A stretch of 17,416 nucleotides of DNA, taken from JBCAWW01 sp039024315. GTDB lineage: Bacteria; Bacteroidota; Bacteroidia; J057. Location of the stretch: the NCBI GenBank assembly GCA_039024315.1, contig JBCCQN010000173.1, forward strand, positions 1 through 17,416, written 5' to 3'. Positions 15,336 through 17,416 of the stretch are shown one piece after another (position 1 is the first letter of the stretch; every line of letters starts with the position of its first letter). Below the pieces are notes generated by a model. That model saw nothing but the letters and a program-made list of their open reading frames with translations. It made no database searches and was not told the origin of the DNA. Made by a program: the position numbers and the translations under genes.

Positions 15336-17168
15336 CTATTCTACTGTAACTGACTTGGCAAGGTTACGTGGTTGATCAACATTACAGCCTCTCATGACCG
15401 CAACATGATAACTTAGCAATTGAAGCGGTATTACAGACAACAATGGCATGACGGAAGGGTGAGATTTGGGGATCTCAATCACAAACTCAGCCAGTTGACG
15501 GACATGTTGGTCTCCTTCAGTCACTACTGCAATCACGCGACCTTTACGAGAAACTACCTGATCTACGTTTGAAACGATTTTGTCGTAAGACTCATCTTGG
15601 GTAGCGATAAAGACTACCGGCATGTTTTCATCAATCAACGCAATCGGGCCGTGTTTCATTTCGGCGGCTGGATAACCTTCGGCATGGATATAGGAGATTT
15701 CTTTTAGCTTGAGAGCTCCTTCCAAGGCTACGGGGAAGTTATATCCACGCCCAAGATATAAGAAGTTAGAAGCGTCTTTGAAGATTTCCGAAATGCGAAT
15801 AATCTCCTCGTTTGATTCTAGGATTTGCTGCACCTTATCGGGGATCTGAAGCAACTCTTGGATAGCGTCTTGTCCCTTAATGGTCGCAGTACCTTTGAGA
15901 TCGGCGATATAGCTCGCCATCAACGTGAGGACCGTTACCTGAGAGGTAAAAGCCTTGGTTGAGGCTACCCCAATCTCTGGACCGGCGTGGATGTAAACCC
16001 CTGCATCAGTTTCACGCGAGATGGTTGAACCGACACCATTTACTACTCCTAAAACGGTAGCGCCTTTCTCTTTGGAGATCCGAATAGCGGCTAAGGTATC
16101 AGCGGTCTCTCCACTTTGGCTAATGGCTATCACCACATCGTCTTCGTTGATGATGGGGTCTCGGTAGCGAAACTCTGATGCATACTCCACTTCTACTGGG
16201 ACGCGCGCGTATTCCTCGAAGAGGTACTCACCCACAAGTCCCGCATGCCAACTGGTACCACAAGCCACAAAAACAAAGCGCTTAGCATTTTTGAGCTTTT
16301 CACGCACATCTACCAAACCTCCGAGATAAACGGTATTGGTTGCGGGATCGATGCGGCCACGCAGACTATCGGTGATCGAGCGAGGCTGCTCAAAAATTTC
16401 TTTTAGCATGAAATGTTCGTAGCCACCCTTTTCAAGCTCCGCTAGTTCCATTTCTATCTTTTGTAGCACTGGTGCTACGATGGTATTTTCTAGACTTTTA
16501 ATGGTGTACTCATCGCGTTCCAAGATCGCCATTTCATCATCGTTGAGATAGATGACGTCTTTGGTGTAGGCAACGATAGGAGTCGCATCAGAAGCGACGA
16601 CAAACTCATTGTCTCCCACTCCAATCACAATCGGACTACTTTTACGCGCTACGAACATTTTTTCCGGTTCGTCTTCACAAAGTACCACGATGCCATAAGC
16701 GCCCACCACCTCGTTGAGGGCCGCTCTGATGGCTCCCTCGGCATCATAGTGGCCATTTTCATAGATATACTCGATGAGTTGGGCGAGAATCTCTGTATCT
16801 GTAGCGCTTTTAAACTCATAGCCAAAAGAGATTAATTTTTGGCGCAGTACATTATAGTTTTCGATAATCCCATTATGGATGATCGTAAATTTCTTGTTAC
16901 GCGAACTATGCGGATGTGCATTAATATCATTAGGCTCTCCATGAGTCGCCCAACGTGTATGCCCCATGCCGATGGTTGCTTTAGGTGCAGAACCATTGAC
17001 TGCCTCTTCGAGAACTGATACCTTACCCTGCTTTTTTTCTACATAAAGCTTCCCATTCATGAGCGCGATTCCAGCGGAGTCGTAGCCGCGGTATTCTAAT
17101 CTCTTTAAGCCCTCAATGATGATTGGGTAAGCTTCTTTATACCCTATATAACCTACAATGCCACACAT
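15336..17168 (-). CDS. glmS: Glutamine--fructose-6-phosphate aminotransferase (isomerizing)
   Basis: The 610-residue enzyme makes glucosamine-6-phosphate from fructose-6-phosphate and glutamine, the first step to UDP-GlcNAc for peptidoglycan and lipopolysaccharide. The N-terminal class-II glutaminase (about 2-225) starts with MCGIVGYIG, so Cys2 is the nucleophile after Met removal. It also has TRWATHGEPN (71-80), HNGIIENY (98-105) and Asp124. Two SIS sugar-isomerase domains follow: ACGTSWHAG (302-310), SQSGETADT (350-358), STKAFTSQ (403-410), then LKLKEISYIHAEGY (Glu490), MKHGP (His506) and the C-terminal RNLAKSVTVE (Lys605). These correspond to E. coli GlmS Glu488, His504 and Lys603, and the length is one residue more. 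The enzyme is cytoplasmic and essential in most bacteria. It is monocistronic, with its own terminator. Its leader shows several hairpins. Confidence 0.98.
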   Translation of the reverse strand: MCGIVGYIGYKEAYPIIIEGLKRLEYRGYDSAGIALMNGKLYVEKKQGKVSVLEEAVNGSAPKATIGMGHTRWATHGEPNDINAHPHSSRNKKFTIIHNGIIENYNVLRQKLISFGYEFKSATDTEILAQLIEYIYENGHYDAEGAIRAALNEVVGAYGIVVLCEDEPEKMFVARKSSPIVIGVGDNEFVVASDATPIVAYTKDVIYLNDDEMAILERDEYTIKSLENTIVAPVLQKIEMELAELEKGGYEHFMLKEIFEQPRSITDSLRGRIDPATNTVYLGGLVDVREKLKNAKRFVFVACGTSWHAGLVGEYLFEEYARVPVEVEYASEFRYRDPIINEDDVVIAISQSGETADTLAAIRISKEKGATVLGVVNGVGSTISRETDAGVYIHAGPEIGVASTKAFTSQVTVLTLMASYIADLKGTATIKGQDAIQELLQIPDKVQQILESNEEIIRISEIFKDASNFLYLGRGYNFPVALEGALKLKEISYIHAEGYPAAEMKHGPIALIDENMPVVFIATQDESYDKIVSNVDQVVSRKGRVIAVVTEGDQHVRQLAEFVIEIPKSHPSVMPLLSVIPLQLLSYHVAVMRGCNVDQPRNLAKSVTVE

Positions 17169-17416
17169 AAAAATATTTTTCTGGATTAATAATTTGTCTT
17201 CTCGAAGGTAATTCCTTTGCGCTTACTGCCCAAGACGTAATAACAATACATCTTACAGTTAAGATATACCCTCTCACGAGGCCTATTTAGGCTCCGTATC
17301 GCGAAAAGTGTAGCTCCAAAAATCTAATGCTTACCGTGGTAGTTGCGTATAGGTGATCCTAAGCTCAGGTGCGAGAGTAGGGTGAGTATTGCCTCCCAAA
17401 ACTACTCTATTGACAG
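17169..17416 (-). promoter_or_regulatory. glmS upstream region with three consecutive palindromes and a distant -7-like element
   Basis: No gene is seen in these 248 bases. Three dyads lie in 45 bases. ATCTTA-CAGT-TAAGAT (17250-17265) is a perfect 6-4-6 palindrome. CCTC-TCAC-GAGG (17270-17281), read on the minus strand, has a GTGA tetraloop of the GNRA type. GAG(G)CCTA-TT-TAGGCTC (17278-17294) is a 7-bp stem with one bulge. The second and third share GAGG, so only one can form at a time. A perfect TAnnTTTG match on the minus strand, TAGTTTTG (17404-17397), could start a transcript with a leader of over 200 bases. The promoter may equally lie beyond the window edge. Confidence 0.35.

Noticed and set aside
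17169..17416. glmS ribozyme/riboswitch
   Set aside because: That ribozyme is known mainly from Firmicutes and lies close to the start codon. I could not recognise its conserved core by eye. A covariance-model search would settle it.
1..17416. CRISPR array, tRNA, rRNA, insertion sequence or prophage
   Set aside because: No regular direct repeats with spacers, no cloverleaf-like or rRNA segments, and no transposase or phage genes were seen. The only mobile-like signal is the BIME-like element.

Overview
The window looks like a chromosomal segment of a Bacteroidota bacterium, most likely from the Saprospiraceae/Lewinella side of the phylum; the family-level guess is inference. Supporting signs are a Bacteroidetes-style ParE, a large secreted protein with a type IX secretion (T9SS) C-terminal sorting domain, a DUF4159 protein, a glycoside-hydrolase-3/beta-lactamase fusion, promoter motifs resembling the TTG-N17-23-TAnnTTTG type, and near absence of Shine-Dalgarno sequences. 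No phage, plasmid, CRISPR, rRNA or tRNA signal was seen. Most genes are housekeeping or envelope genes, and no multi-gene defence or biosynthetic system is evident.

Layout. 2-652 (+) is the C-terminal part of a cytochrome c protein, cut by the left edge and closed by a terminator. 697-3310 (-) holds a small secreted/membrane protein, then a Tat-exported PLP-dependent enzyme whose stop codon overlaps the start of nudK (Nudix hydrolase). Between the first two lies a structured leader with long inverted repeats. 3398-4066 (+) is a secreted DUF4159 protein, divergent from the membrane protein. 4066-4197 is a nested palindromic element resembling a BIME: two inverted GTAG-led hairpins inside an outer imperfect inverted repeat. 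It is followed by a bidirectional terminator. 4279-4620 (-) is an A-type Fe-S carrier (IscA/HesB). 4920-6806 (+) is parE. 7059-10055 (+) is a 998-residue membrane-anchored GH3/serine beta-lactamase-like fusion whose GH3 half appears catalytically dead. 10146-13577 (+) is a 1143-residue T9SS cargo protein, and 13656-14354 (+) is a small secreted protein of unknown function that overlaps tail-to-tail with an alpha/beta hydrolase (14318-15190, -). 15336-17168 (-) is glmS, with its own terminator and a hairpin-rich leader.

Working together. glmS makes glucosamine-6-phosphate for cell-wall precursors, and the GH3/beta-lactamase fusion belongs to a peptidoglycan-linked family, but they are not in one operon. 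The Tat-PLP enzyme and nudK are probably cotranscribed. Other genes seem to be single transcription units separated by terminators. Two of the terminator U-tracts also seem to carry the -33 element of the next promoter.

The most interesting items are the BIME-like element, the degenerate GH3 domain with an extra insertion in its beta-lactamase half, and possible leaderless starts for parE and the 13656 gene.
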